Assembly: GCF_007829955.1 (NCBI RefSeq)
Contig: NZ_VIWX01000002.1
Location: 1,326,798-1,390,797 of the forward strand
DNA: 64,000 nucleotides
From: Saccharopolyspora dendranthemae
GTDB taxonomy: Bacteria; Actinomycetota; Actinomycetes; Mycobacteriales; Pseudonocardiaceae
Direction of reading: 5' to 3'
The notes beneath the pieces are model-generated. The model was not told the origin of the DNA. It did not search any database and saw only the letters and a list, made by a program, of their open reading frames with translations. This document shows, piece after piece, positions 1 to 9,531 of this stretch (position 1 is the first letter of the stretch; each line of letters opens with the position of its first letter). The translations under genes were made by a program, and so were the position numbers.

Positions 1-721
<721 letters not shown>

Positions 722-736
722 GATCGGTGATTCCCC

Positions 737-1996
737 TCAGACTGCCCGGCTCAGGCCCATCGCGGTGAGCGCGGTGCGGAACTTCGCGGAGGTCTCGGCG
801 AGTTCGTCGGCCGGATCCGAGCCCGGCACGATCCCCGCACCGGCGAACAGGCGCATCGCCTCGTCCTCGACCTCGGCGCAGCGGATCGCCACCACCCACT
901 CGCCGTCACCGGCGGCGTCGCACCAACCCACCATGCCCGCGTAGTAACCGCGCTCGAAGGGCTCGGTCTCGGCGATGACCTCGCGGGCGCGGTCGATCGG
1001 CGTGCCGCAGACGGCCGGGGTCGGGTGCAGCGCGTCGGCCAGGTGCAGCGAGGTCGTCGAGCCGTCCCGGAGCTCACCGGTGACCTCGGTGGACAGGTGC
1101 CACATCGCGTTGGTGCCGATCACCGACGGCGCCTGCGGCACGTGGAGCTCGGCGCAGTACGGGCGCAGCGCCTCGGCCACGGCCTCGACGACCACGGCGT
1201 GCTCGCGGTGGTCCTTCTCGGAGGCCGCGAGCTCGGCGGCCCGGCGCTCGTCCTCCACCGGGTCGGAGCTGCGCGGCCGCGAACCGGCCATCGGGTTGGA
1301 GCGAACCTTCGTCCCGCGCCGCGAGACCAGCAGTTCCGGGCTCGCGCCCAGGAACGTGCGCTCCAGCGCGGGATGCGGCCCGTAGCTGTCGCGGGTGCCG
1401 TCCTGCCCGCGGCGCGGGAGGTCCACGGCGAAGGTGTAGCTGGCGGGGTCGGCCATCGCGAGGTTGCGCAGCACCTCGCGCACGTCGATCGGTTCCGCCG
1501 AGGTCAGCTCCAGGCTGCGCGCGAGCACGGCCTTGGTGAGGTCCCCGTGCTCCATCCTGCGCAGAGCGCGCGCCACGCCGCGCTCGTACTCGTCGGGCTC
1601 GGGCACGGGGCGGACCGCGTAGTTCGAGGTGGAGACCGGTTTCTGGTGCGGCACCAGCACGTTCAGCGGCTCGGCGCGCACGACCTCCTCGGGCAGCACC
1701 AGGTGCGCGGGCAGGGTGCCGCCGAAGGGCACCGCACCGACGACCATCGGGTTGCGGCGGCCGAACTCCATCGCGCCGTCGAGGAATTCCTGCATCCTGG
1801 CGGGCAGGTCCGAGCGCGCGCACTGGGTCTTGGACATCGTGGCGGCCACGCCGCGGGTCAGCAGCACCCCGCGCGGGCTGGAGAACAGGAACGACTGGCC
1901 CTGCTCGTAGGCGGCCAGCAGGCGCGCCGCGGCGTCGTCGGCGAGTGCGTCGTCGGCAACGGAGTCGACGTGCCCGTCGGTCTCGATCGTGGTCAT
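737..1996 (-). CDS. dhbC: isochorismate synthase
   Basis: Converts chorismate to isochorismate, the first committed step to 2,3-dihydroxybenzoate. The 419-residue protein is a chorismate-binding enzyme. Family signatures visible in order are NPMAGSRPR with the following DPVEDERRAAELAASEKD, then LHPTPAVCGTP, RGYYAGMVGW, and AGAGIVPGSDP near the C-terminus. The ATG at 1996 is chosen because AAAGGG sits just upstream. A longer frame to 2083 would run into dhbA and has no family-like sequence. The gene starts 25 bases after the dhbA stop in the same operon and should share its iron control. Confidence 0.92.
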   Translation of the reverse strand: MTTIETDGHVDSVADDALADDAAARLLAAYEQGQSFLFSSPRGVLLTRGVAATMSKTQCARSDLPARMQEFLDGAMEFGRRNPMVVGAVPFGGTLPAHLVLPEEVVRAEPLNVLVPHQKPVSTSNYAVRPVPEPDEYERGVARALRRMEHGDLTKAVLARSLELTSAEPIDVREVLRNLAMADPASYTFAVDLPRRGQDGTRDSYGPHPALERTFLGASPELLVSRRGTKVRSNPMAGSRPRSSDPVEDERRAAELAASEKDHREHAVVVEAVAEALRPYCAELHVPQAPSVIGTNAMWHLSTEVTGELRDGSTTSLHLADALHPTPAVCGTPIDRAREVIAETEPFERGYYAGMVGWCDAAGDGEWVVAIRCAEVEDEAMRLFAGAGIVPGSDPADELAETSAKFRTALTAMGLSRAV

Positions 1997-2021
1997 GACA
2001 CCCTTTCGGCGAATGACGGGG

Positions 2022-2807
2022 TCAGGCGCGCAGCGTGGCGCCGCCGTCGACGTACAGGTCGTGCATCGTGATGTGCCCGGCATCGTCGGAGGCGAGGAAG
2101 ACGACGGCGTTGGCGACGTCTTCCGGGGTCGCGATCTTGCGCAGCGGGATCCCGGCCTTGTAGGTCTCGAGCGAACCGGCGATGACCCGCTCCGGGCCGT
2201 TGCCGTCGGTCCACATCCCGCGCTGCATGTCGGTGTCGGTCGAACCGGGCGCGACGATGTTGCAGCGGATGCCGTGCTCGGCCAGCTCCAGCCCCAGCGA
2301 TTTGGTGAACATGGTCGCGGCGGCCTTGGACGCGGCGTAGGCGGCCATCGAGTGGCGCGGCACGCCCGCGGCGTTGGAACCGACGGTCACGATGGAGCCG
2401 CGACGCCGCGAGATCATGTGCCGGGACACCTCGCGGCAGACGTTGAACACGCCGGTGGTGTTGACCGCGAAGGTGCGCTGCCACTCGGCGTGGGTGAGCT
2501 CCTGCACGGTCCCGACCTGCAGCACGCCCGCGACGTTGGCGAGAACGTCGACGGGGCCCTGCTCTGCTTCCACGCGCGTGACGACTTCGGTGACCGCGGC
2601 CGGGTCGGCCACGTCCGCGCGGTAGGCGCGCACTCGGTACCCGTCGGCGGAGAGCTTCTCGGCCGTTCCGGTGACCTCGTCCCCGTCCCGGTCCACGGCC
2701 GCGACCTCGGCGCCGAGCTCAGCGAACGCTCTCGCCACCGCAGCACCGATCCCCTGGCCTGCGCCGGTCACGATGGCGACCGTGCCGCTGATCCCCGTCC
2801 GGTTCAT
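2022..2807 (-). CDS. dhbA: 2,3-dihydro-2,3-dihydroxybenzoate dehydrogenase (SDR)
   Basis: NAD-dependent short-chain dehydrogenase that oxidises 2,3-dihydro-2,3-dihydroxybenzoate to 2,3-dihydroxybenzoate. The 261-residue protein has the nucleotide loop GAGQGIG (residues 15-21), a catalytic serine near 143 in TVGSNAAG, and the YAASK catalytic pair (Tyr157, Lys161). The ATG at 2807 is preferred because AAGGA lies 4-5 bases upstream; a GTG at 2819 is in frame but overlaps that site. It is the first gene of the leftward siderophore operon, directly behind the iron boxes. Sequence alone would allow another SDR, but the dhbC and dhbE neighbours make the assignment firm. Confidence 0.88.
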   Translation of the reverse strand: MNRTGISGTVAIVTGAGQGIGAAVARAFAELGAEVAAVDRDGDEVTGTAEKLSADGYRVRAYRADVADPAAVTEVVTRVEAEQGPVDVLANVAGVLQVGTVQELTHAEWQRTFAVNTTGVFNVCREVSRHMISRRRGSIVTVGSNAAGVPRHSMAAYAASKAAATMFTKSLGLELAEHGIRCNIVAPGSTDTDMQRGMWTDGNGPERVIAGSLETYKAGIPLRKIATPEDVANAVVFLASDDAGHITMHDLYVDGGATLRA

Positions 2808-2824
2808 CTGGTCCTTCACTCAAC

Positions 2825-2843
2825 TGAGGCTAGCCTAACCTTT
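2825..2843. promoter_or_regulatory. DtxR/IdeR-type iron box upstream of dhbA
   Basis: The 19-base site TGAGGCTAGCCTAACCTTT matches the actinobacterial DtxR/IdeR/DmdR consensus TTAGGTTAGGCTAACCTAA at 14 of 19 positions. It lies 18 bases upstream of the dhbA start. Known family behaviour is repression by the Fe2+-loaded regulator, so the siderophore operon should be induced by iron starvation. Confidence 0.75.
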
Positions 2844-2844
2844 G

Positions 2845-2863
2845 TCAGGTAAGGCTGAGTTTA
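2845..2863. promoter_or_regulatory. second, weaker iron box in tandem
   Basis: The core AGGTAAGGCTGAG continues the iron-box pattern immediately next to the first site and matches the consensus at about 12 of 19 positions. The arrangement suggests two adjacent regulator dimers. It also overlaps the likely promoter region, since the next 120 bases up to the neighbouring gene contain no other recognisable element. Confidence 0.45.
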
Positions 2864-2984
2864 GAACATGAACCGGGCGCGGATCTCCCGCCGATGAAGT
2901 GGCATTGATCACCGACGACGCGCCGTCATCGGACGACTCCGCTGCTCGCGCGGAACAACGGCGCAGAACGGGCTTACCGGACGA

Positions 2985-4322
2985 TCAGCGCGCGATTCCC
3001 CGCGCGAACCCGAGGTCCAGCAGGTCCTGCGGACGGACCTTGAGGTGCGCCGCCAGTTCGGGCACCTGAGAGGGCTCGCGCTTGAGGATCGCGGCGGCGG
3101 ATTCGGGCGCGATCACCGCGAAGTAGGCGTCAGCGGTCACCCAGGTGCGTTCCGGCGCCGCCAGCGCCAACGCACCTCCGGAGCCGCCCTCGCCGATGAC
3201 CAGCGTGGTCACCGGAACCCGGGCCTCCGCGACGGCGCCGAAGACTTCGCCGATGGCCGGACCGATGCCGGTGCGCTCGGACTCGGCGTCGTTGGCGGCA
3301 CCCGGGGTGTCGACCAGCGTGAGCACCGGGATCCCCAGCTGGTCGGCGAGCCCGATCAACCGGGCCGCGGTGCGGAAACCGGCTGGCGTGTTGGCGCTGC
3401 CCGTCTGGGCGGCGAAGGCGACGGTACGACCGCCGTGATCGCCGAACCCGCAGATCATCCCCTCGTCGCGGCCGCCCGCGCGATCACCGCTGATCTCGAA
3501 CCGGGACGCGAAGTAGGCGTCCAGGTAGGCACCGGCCCGGGGCCGGCCGGCCGCGCGGGCTCGCTCGACGGCCTGCATCCCCGTCTCCGGCGGCGATCCT
3601 GCGGCCAGCGCGTCCGGGACCGGTGCCGGCTCCGCCGGGCGGCTCAGCCGTGCCGGGTGCAGCAGGGACACCAGCTCAGCGAGCGCGGACGGGAGCTCGG
3701 GCTCCTCGACGACGCGATCCACCTGCCCGTCGGCGAACTTGCCCTCCGCCCGGAAGGTGTCGCCGTCCTCCCCCGCCGAGCGCACCCGCGCACCGCCGAA
3801 GGCGATGCGGGCTCCGGGCACGGCCAGCACCACGTCCGCGGCGGCGCCCAGCGACGCCCACATGCCACCCGTGGTCGGATCGCGCAGCACCGCGACGTGC
3901 GGGATGCGGTCCTGCCTGGTCAGCAGGCACGCGCGGGAGATCGCCTGCAGCTGCTGCAGCGCGCGGATGCCCTCCTGCATCCGGCTGCCGCCGGAAGCGA
4001 CCAGCGAGATCACCGGCAGCCGCTGCTCACGGGCGTGCTCGAAGGCCGCCACGATGCGCGCGCCGGTGTCCTCGCCGACCGAGCCACCGAGGAACGCGAA
4101 GTCGAACGCGATGAGAACCGCTTCCCACTCGCCGACCTTGGCCCGGCCGCACAGCACCGATTCCTCGGCGTCGGTGCGACCGGCGGCCCGGGCGCGCTGA
4201 TCGGCGTAGCCGGGCCAGCCGAGCGGACCGTCGCCGCTGGTCTTCCGCGACGGCGGTGCGAACTCCTCGAAGCTCTGGCCGATGCTCTCGACCAGCGCGC
4301 GCACCGAGCTGTGCTCACCCAT
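2985..4322 (-). CDS. fused acyl-CoA carboxyltransferase (AccD-AccA-like)
   Basis: The 445-residue protein has two crotonase-fold carboxyltransferase halves. The N-terminal half (about 30-240) carries GGSVGEDTGARI, SLVASGGSRMQEG and DPTTGGMWASLGAAADV as in AccD. The C-terminal half (about 260-440) carries IPVLTLVDTPGA and IGEGGSGGALALA as in AccA. The zinc finger of bacterial AccD is absent. The start codon overlaps the matB stop by 8 bases, so the two are translationally coupled. No biotin carrier or biotin carboxylase gene is adjacent. It could form acetyl-CoA carboxylase with partners elsewhere or act as a malonyl-CoA decarboxylase-type activity next to MatB; the sequence does not decide. 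Confidence 0.72.
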   Translation of the reverse strand: MGEHSSVRALVESIGQSFEEFAPPSRKTSGDGPLGWPGYADQRARAAGRTDAEESVLCGRAKVGEWEAVLIAFDFAFLGGSVGEDTGARIVAAFEHAREQRLPVISLVASGGSRMQEGIRALQQLQAISRACLLTRQDRIPHVAVLRDPTTGGMWASLGAAADVVLAVPGARIAFGGARVRSAGEDGDTFRAEGKFADGQVDRVVEEPELPSALAELVSLLHPARLSRPAEPAPVPDALAAGSPPETGMQAVERARAAGRPRAGAYLDAYFASRFEISGDRAGGRDEGMICGFGDHGGRTVAFAAQTGSANTPAGFRTAARLIGLADQLGIPVLTLVDTPGAANDAESERTGIGPAIGEVFGAVAEARVPVTTLVIGEGGSGGALALAAPERTWVTADAYFAVIAPESAAAILKREPSQVPELAAHLKVRPQDLLDLGFARGIAR

Positions 4323-5769
4323 TGCCGGAGTCCTTCTGCAGGGCCTTCTTCTGGACCTTGCCCATCTCGTTGCGCGGCAGCGCGTCGCGGTAGCGGACCT
4401 CGCGCGGGCGCTTGTGCGGGGTGAGCAGCCGGGCGACGTGGTCGGCCAGCTCGGTGTCGGCGGCGTCCTGGCCGGGAACCCGCACCACCCAGGCGATGAT
4501 GCGCTCGCCGAGGTCGGCGTCGGCCTCGCCGGTGACGGCCACCTCGGCCACCGCCGGGTGCTCCAGCAGGCAGTTCTCGATCTCGCCGGCGCCGATCTTG
4601 TAGCCGCCGCTCTTGATGATGTCGGTGGCCTTCCGGCCGACGATCCGGATGTAACCGTCAGGAGCGCGGGTGGCCATGTCGCCCGTGCGGAACCAGCCGG
4701 CGGCGAACGCGGCATCGGTGGCGTCCGGGCGGTTGAGGTACCCGCTGAACAGGTTGTCGCCGCGCACCAGGATCTCGCCGACGGTCTCGTCGTCGCTGGT
4801 GGCGATCTCCGCGCCCTGCTCGTCCACGAGCTTGAGCTCGACCCCGGCGAAGGGCTTGCCGACGTAGCCCGGGCGGCGGTCGCCGTCGGCGCGCACGCCG
4901 CAGTTCATGATCGTCTCGCTCATGCCGTAGCGCTCCACGACGCGCTGACCGGTGAGCCGCTCGATCCGCTCGTGCTCGACCGCGGGCAACGCAGCCGAGC
5001 CCGAGACCAGCAGGCGTGCCTTGCCGACCGCGCGGCCGATCTGCGGATCGTTCTCGGCGTCCTCGGCCAGCCGGTGGTACATCGTCGGCACGCCGAACAT
5101 CATCGTGGCCGGACCGGCGAGCTCCTCGGCGATCGCCTGCGAGGAGAACTTGCCCAGGTGGTGCGCGGTTCCGCCGAGCCGGATCGGCCCGAGCGTGCCG
5201 AGGATCAGCCCGTGCACGTGGAACAGCGGCAGCGCGTGCGCCAGCACGTCGGCCGAGGTCCACTCCCACGCCTCGGCCAGGGCGTCGAGGTTGGCGCTCA
5301 GCGCGCGACGCGGGAGCACGACGCCCTTGGGCGGGCCGGTGGTCCCGGAGGTGTAGACGATCAGCGCCGGCGCGTCGGCCGCGACCTCGGCGGGCAGCTG
5401 GCTACCGCGCGCGCTCAGGTCGATCTCGGCGATCTCCACCCCGTCGAGCCCCGCGGGCGGGGTGAATCCCGGCTCGGCGAGCAGCAGCTCGGGCTCGCTG
5501 TCGCCCAGGATGTGGGCGAGTTCCCGCTCCCCCACCTTCGGGTTGACCGGCACCACGGCGACGCCCGCGGCGAGACCGCCGATGACCGCCGCCGCGGTCT
5601 CCAGCGTGTTGGTGGCCCACACGGCGACGCGGCGCTTGCCCGCGACCCGCTCGGCGATGGCTCCGGCGAGACCGGCCAGTTCCCGGTAGGTCAGGGCGCG
5701 CGGACCGAACCGCAGCGCCTCGGTGTCGTCTGGTTCGCGCAGCTTCGGGAACAGCACCTGGTCGGCCAT
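4315..5769 (-). CDS. matB: malonyl-CoA synthetase
   Basis: ATP-dependent ligase making malonyl-CoA from malonate and CoA, supplying extender units or fatty acid synthesis. The 484-residue protein resembles Streptomyces coelicolor MatB throughout: RVAVWATNTLETAAAV, VVPVNPKVGERELAHIL, the AMP loop YTSGTTGPPKG, PLFHVHGLILG, FGVPTMYHRLAED, ERYGMSETIMN and the C-terminal GRKATDIIKSGGYKIGAGEIE. The ATG at 5769 has GGAGGTGG just upstream. An upstream in-frame extension to 5976 would overlap the divergent regulator and was not used. It forms an operon with the carboxyltransferase and is divergent from a GntR regulator. Confidence 0.92.
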   Translation of the reverse strand: MADQVLFPKLREPDDTEALRFGPRALTYRELAGLAGAIAERVAGKRRVAVWATNTLETAAAVIGGLAAGVAVVPVNPKVGERELAHILGDSEPELLLAEPGFTPPAGLDGVEIAEIDLSARGSQLPAEVAADAPALIVYTSGTTGPPKGVVLPRRALSANLDALAEAWEWTSADVLAHALPLFHVHGLILGTLGPIRLGGTAHHLGKFSSQAIAEELAGPATMMFGVPTMYHRLAEDAENDPQIGRAVGKARLLVSGSAALPAVEHERIERLTGQRVVERYGMSETIMNCGVRADGDRRPGYVGKPFAGVELKLVDEQGAEIATSDDETVGEILVRGDNLFSGYLNRPDATDAAFAAGWFRTGDMATRAPDGYIRIVGRKATDIIKSGGYKIGAGEIENCLLEHPAVAEVAVTGEADADLGERIIAWVVRVPGQDAADTELADHVARLLTPHKRPREVRYRDALPRNEMGKVQKKALQKDSGNG

Positions 5770-5833
5770 GGCCACCTCCGGGTCCTCACCGGGCAATTTC
5801 TCACCGGCGGATGCGCGCCGCCCGGCGAAGCCC

Positions 5834-5861
5834 GGGTCAGCACTGGTCCACTGGCTGATCC
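5834..5861. promoter_or_regulatory. inverted repeat in the matB/GntR divergent spacer
   Basis: The arms GGGTCAGC and GCTGATCC are complementary at 7 of 8 positions around a 12-base centre that contains a CACTGG direct repeat. The site lies in the 181-base spacer between the divergent matB and GntR genes. By position it is a candidate operator for the GntR protein; no experimental consensus is known to me for this regulator. Confidence 0.35.
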
Positions 5862-5950
5862 AACTTTTGCCGTTGTGGACGAAACGAGTCAAGGGAATGT
5901 GGCAGAATTGGCTCAGCCAGTTTGCCTCTTTCGAATTCTGGAGCGCATCG

Positions 5951-6652
5951 GTGTCCGACTCCCTCCGCCCGCTCACCCGCCCGCGCCTCTACGAGCAGGT
6001 CGTGCAGCGGTTGCGCGAGCACGTCGCCGACTCCGGGTTGCGAGCGGGCGACCGCCTCCCGCCCGAACGGACCCTCGCCGAGCAGCTGGGCGTGAGCCGA
6101 GCCTCGGTCAAGCAGGCGATCGTGGTCCTGGAGGTGCAGGGCCTGGTCGAGGTCCGGCACGGCGGCGGCACCTACCTGCTGCGCGAGTCGCTGGAAGCCG
6201 AACCGGTCGAGGAGCTCGTGGAGCGCAAGCGGCGGCTGCCCGACGTGCTCGACGCCCGCGAGGGTCTGGAGACCAAGCTCGCCGAGCTCGCCGCTCAGCG
6301 GCGCACCGACGAGGACATGGCCGAGATCGACGCCGCGCTGGAGGCGATGCGCGGCGAGATCGACTCCGGGCAGATCGGGCAGGACGGCGACCGGCGGTTC
6401 CACGCCGCGGTGACCACCGCCGCGCACAGCGCGCTGCTCGAGGAGTTCATGCGCACCATCGCCCGGGAGATCGCCGAGAGCCGCACCGAGTCGCTGCGCC
6501 AGCCGCGCAGGCCGTCGAAGTCGCTGGCGCAGCACGAGCGCATCGCCGACGCCATCCGCGGCGGCGACGCCAAGGCCGCCGCCTCGGCGATGGGCCGTCA
6601 CCTGCGCACGGTCAGCCGGGTCCGCTTGCTCGACTGGGACCCCGAGGCCTGA
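5951..6652 (+). CDS. GntR/FCD-family regulator, probable malonate-module control
   Basis: The 233-residue protein has an N-terminal winged helix-turn-helix with the GntR signature LYEQVVQRL, GDRLPPERTLAEQLGVSRAS and GLVEVRHGGGTYL (residues about 10-75). An all-helical FCD effector domain follows (about 90-225), with the ligand and metal site pattern DRRFHAAV and HERIADAI. The GTG at 5951 is chosen because TGGAG lies 8 bases upstream. An open frame extends further 5' but would cover the matB promoter. Being divergent from matB, it most likely controls matB and the carboxyltransferase in response to an organic acid or acyl-CoA (inference). Confidence 0.82.
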   Translation: MSDSLRPLTRPRLYEQVVQRLREHVADSGLRAGDRLPPERTLAEQLGVSRASVKQAIVVLEVQGLVEVRHGGGTYLLRESLEAEPVEELVERKRRLPDVLDAREGLETKLAELAAQRRTDEDMAEIDAALEAMRGEIDSGQIGQDGDRRFHAAVTTAAHSALLEEFMRTIAREIAESRTESLRQPRRPSKSLAQHERIADAIRGGDAKAAASAMGRHLRTVSRVRLLDWDPEA

Positions 6653-6690
6653 TCGGAGGTTCACCGGATAGGCTGCCGCAGGTTTCTCTC

Positions 6691-7191
6691 GTGGGGGTCA
6701 GCGCTTCGGTGATCGGCTGGTTGTTGGGCACGGCGGGCACCGCTGCCCTGGGCGCGGTCTTCCCGCTGGTGAACATCGAGCTCTACCTGCTCGGCGTGGT
6801 CCCGTCGGTGCAGAGCGTCCCGTGGTGGGCGTTCGCCCTCGCGGCCGCGGTCGGCCAGGTCGCCGCGAAGACGGTGTTCTACCTCGCGGGCAAGGGCGGC
6901 TTCGCGCTCGGCGAGCGGCTCAGCAAGCGGGTGCAGAAGGAGCGCACCGGTCGCTGGGCGGCGTGGGTGGAGCGGTTCCACCAGCGCACCAGCGAGCACC
7001 CCTGGTGGGGCATGGGCGTCCTGGCCATCACCGCCGTCCCGGGCATCCCGCCGTTCAGCCTGATGTCGCTGCTCTCCGGTGCTGCGGGTCTCCCGCTGCT
7101 CGGTTTCCTCGCGGCCAGCCTGGTCGGGCGCATCGGGCACTTCCTCCTGGTGGCCGGCGCTCCTGAGCTCGTCAGCTGGCTCGGTTCCTGA
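6691..7191 (+). CDS. small DedA/VTT-like integral membrane protein
   Basis: A 166-residue hydrophobic protein with about four membrane segments: IGWLLGTAGTAALGAVFPLV, the stretch around WWAFALAAAVGQVAAKTVFY, the LAITAVPGIPPFSLMSLLSG loop, and a C-terminal helix near LLGFLAASLVGRIGHFLLVA. The pattern of a G-x-P-x-P-F-S re-entrant loop and a C-terminal G-R-x-G-H-F helix recalls the VTT/DedA fold of flippases, but the protein is short for that family. The start is uncertain. GTG 6691 gives the complete first helix but has only a weak ribosome site, while a GGAGG at 6655 is too far upstream. It follows the GntR gene by 38 bases on the same strand. Confidence 0.65.
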   Translation: MGVSASVIGWLLGTAGTAALGAVFPLVNIELYLLGVVPSVQSVPWWAFALAAAVGQVAAKTVFYLAGKGGFALGERLSKRVQKERTGRWAAWVERFHQRTSEHPWWGMGVLAITAVPGIPPFSLMSLLSGAAGLPLLGFLAASLVGRIGHFLLVAGAPELVSWLGS

Positions 7192-7275
7192 CCCGAACCG
7201 GTGGTGCGCGCATAGTTCGGCCGCGCAACGGGAATCCCCGGATCGATCCGCGTTCGCGACGAGGGGAGCCGACCG

Positions 7276-9384
7276 ATGGCCAGCGGCGATGCCAAGCACG
7301 AGCAGCTCGACGGAGTTCGCGCCGATGCCGATGACACCGAACTGACCACCCAGCAGGGCGTGCGCATCGACCACACCGACGACTCGTTGCAGGCGGGCGA
7401 ACGCGGTCCCACGCTGCTGGAGGACTTCCACTTCCGGGAGAAGGTCACCCACTTCGACCACGAGCGGATCCCGGAGCGCGTGGTGCACGCGCGCGGCGCC
7501 GGCGCCTACGGCCACTTCCAGCCCTACGACGGTTGGCTGGCCGACTACACCGCGGCGAAGTTCCTGACCGACCCGGAGGTGAGCACGCCGCTGTTCGTGC
7601 GGTTCTCCACCGTCGCGGGGTCGCGCGGTTCCGCCGACACCGTTCGGGACGTGCGCGGGTTCGCCACCAAGTTCTACACCGAGCAGGGCAACTACGACCT
7701 GGTCGGCAACAACTTCCCGGTGTTCTTCATCCAGGACGGCATCAAGTTCCCGGACTTCGTGCACGCGGTCAAACCCGAGCCGCACAACGAGATCCCGCAG
7801 GCGGCGTCGGCGCACGACACGCTCTGGGACTTCGTCTCGCTGCAGCCGGAGACGCTGCACACGATCATGTGGCTGATGTCCGACCGGGCGATCCCGCGCA
7901 GCTACCGCATGATGCAGGGCTTCGGCGTGCACACCTTCCGGCTGGTCAACGCCCAGGGCAAGGGCACGTTCGTGAAGTTCCACTGGAAGCCGGTGCTCGG
8001 CAGCCACTCGCTGGTGTGGGACGAGTGCCAGAAGATCGCCGGTGCGGACGCCGACTTCAACCGCCGCGACCTGTGGGACGCCATCGAGGGCGGCCGGTTC
8101 CCCGAGTGGGAGCTGGGAGTGCAGCTGGTCGAGGAGTCCGACGAGTTCGCGTTCGACTTCGACCTGCTGGACGCCACGAAGATCATCCCCGAGGAGCAGG
8201 TCCCGGTCCGGCCAGTGGGCAAGATGGTGCTCGACCGCAACCCGGACAACTTCTTCGCCGAGACCGAGCAGATCGCCTTCCACACCGCCAACGTGGTGCC
8301 GGGCATCGACTTCACCAACGATCCGCTGCTGCAGGCCCGCAACTTCTCCTACCTGGACACGCAGCTGATCCGCCTGGGCGGGCCGAACTTCGCGCAGATC
8401 CCGATCAACCGCCCGGTCGCCGAGGTCTCGACCAACCAGCGAGACGGCTACGGGCAGCAGCGGATCCACCGCGGAACGACCAGCTACACGCCCAACACCC
8501 TCGGCGGTGGGTGCCCGGCGATCGCCGACTCCGAGGTGTTCAAGCACTACCAGGCCAGAGTGGACGGAGACAAGATCCGCCGCCGCAGCGAGAGCTTCTC
8601 CGACCACTTCAGCCAGCCCACGCTGTTCTGGAACAGCATGGCGCGCTGGGAGAAGGAGCACATCGTCGAGGCGTTCCGGTTCGAGCTGGGCAAGGTCGGC
8701 GACCAGGGGGTGCGCGAACGCGTGCTCGGCGAGCTCAACCACATCGACCACGACCTGGCCGCTGCCGTCGCGCACGGGATCGGCCTGGAAGCACCCGCGG
8801 GCAGCACCGAGAACCACGGGCGCAGCTCACCGGCGTTGAGCCAGGCCAACTCCCCCACCGAGTCCGTCGAGACCCGCAAGGTCGCGGTCCTGGTCGCCGA
8901 CGGCGTGGACGCCCCTGCGGTGCAGCAGCTGCGCCGCGAGCTGTCCGAGCTCGGCGCGGTCGCCGAGGTCCTCGGGGCCGGTCACGACGGGAAGGTGCGC
9001 AGCGCCGACGGATCCGAAGTGGACGTCGACGTCGCGGCGCGCACGGCGATGTCGGTGGTCTACGACGCGGTGTTCGTGCCCGGTGGGGCCGAGAGCGCGC
9101 GGACGCTCGCCGCCGACGGGCACGCCGTGCACTTCGTCGCCGAGGCCTACAAGCACCACAAGACCATCGCCGCCAGCGATGAGGGCGTGGACGTGGTGCG
9201 TCAGGCCGGAGTCGCCGAACGGGCGCGGGAGCTCGCCGAGCGCGACGGGTTCGCCGCCGACGGGGGCGTCGTGCTGGGCGCGAGCACCGGCGGGTCGTTG
9301 CCGGAGCGCTTCGTCGAGGAGTTCGCGGCCGCTCTCGGCAGGCACCGGGAGTGGGACCGGGACACGTCCTCCGTTCCCGCCTGA
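7276..9384 (+). CDS. katE: large-subunit (HPII/KatE-type) monofunctional catalase
   Basis: Decomposes hydrogen peroxide to water and oxygen with haem. At 702 residues it is a clade-2 large-subunit catalase. Visible residues are the catalytic His71 in [14 protein letters not shown], the Asn at about 145 in [17 protein letters not shown], and the proximal haem Tyr359 in RNFSY (R355-x3-Y359). A C-terminal DJ-1/PfpI-like flavodoxin domain begins near residue 535 ([18 protein letters not shown]), as in E. coli HPII. The ATG at 7276 follows GAGGGGAG. It appears monocistronic. Large-subunit catalases are usually stationary-phase or osmotic stress proteins in actinomycetes, which fits a halotolerant lifestyle (inference). 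Confidence 0.95.
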   Translation: MASGDAKHEQLDGVRADADDTELTTQQGVRIDHTDDSLQAGERGPTLLEDFHFREKVTHFDHERIPERVVHARGAGAYGHFQPYDGWLADYTAAKFLTDPEVSTPLFVRFSTVAGSRGSADTVRDVRGFATKFYTEQGNYDLVGNNFPVFFIQDGIKFPDFVHAVKPEPHNEIPQAASAHDTLWDFVSLQPETLHTIMWLMSDRAIPRSYRMMQGFGVHTFRLVNAQGKGTFVKFHWKPVLGSHSLVWDECQKIAGADADFNRRDLWDAIEGGRFPEWELGVQLVEESDEFAFDFDLLDATKIIPEEQVPVRPVGKMVLDRNPDNFFAETEQIAFHTANVVPGIDFTNDPLLQARNFSYLDTQLIRLGGPNFAQIPINRPVAEVSTNQRDGYGQQRIHRGTTSYTPNTLGGGCPAIADSEVFKHYQARVDGDKIRRRSESFSDHFSQPTLFWNSMARWEKEHIVEAFRFELGKVGDQGVRERVLGELNHIDHDLAAAVAHGIGLEAPAGSTENHGRSSPALSQANSPTESVETRKVAVLVADGVDAPAVQQLRRELSELGAVAEVLGAGHDGKVRSADGSEVDVDVAARTAMSVVYDAVFVPGGAESARTLAADGHAVHFVAEAYKHHKTIAASDEGVDVVRQAGVAERARELAERDGFAADGGVVLGASTGGSLPERFVEEFAAALGRHREWDRDTSSVPA

Positions 9385-9531
9385 TAGTTCCCGCTCCGCA
9401 CGATTCGCGCGTTCTGCGACGATCACCCGCAGACCTCGGCGCGCACGGAGGGTGATGTTGAGTACCAGTCGGGTCACACTCCGCGAGGTCGTCCGGGGCA
9501 TCCGGGGTGCGATCTTCTAACGTGCGGGCCC

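Noticed and set aside
4282..7191. A 969-codon plus-strand frame covering matB, the regulator and the membrane protein
   Set aside because: Only its last 166 codons are a plausible protein; the rest is antisense to matB and out of frame with the GntR gene.
9455..9520. A 21-codon Arg-containing ORF just upstream of the amino acid permease
   Set aside because: The GGAGGG is only 2 bases from the ATG, there is no associated hairpin, and no clear attenuation layout, so chance is likely.
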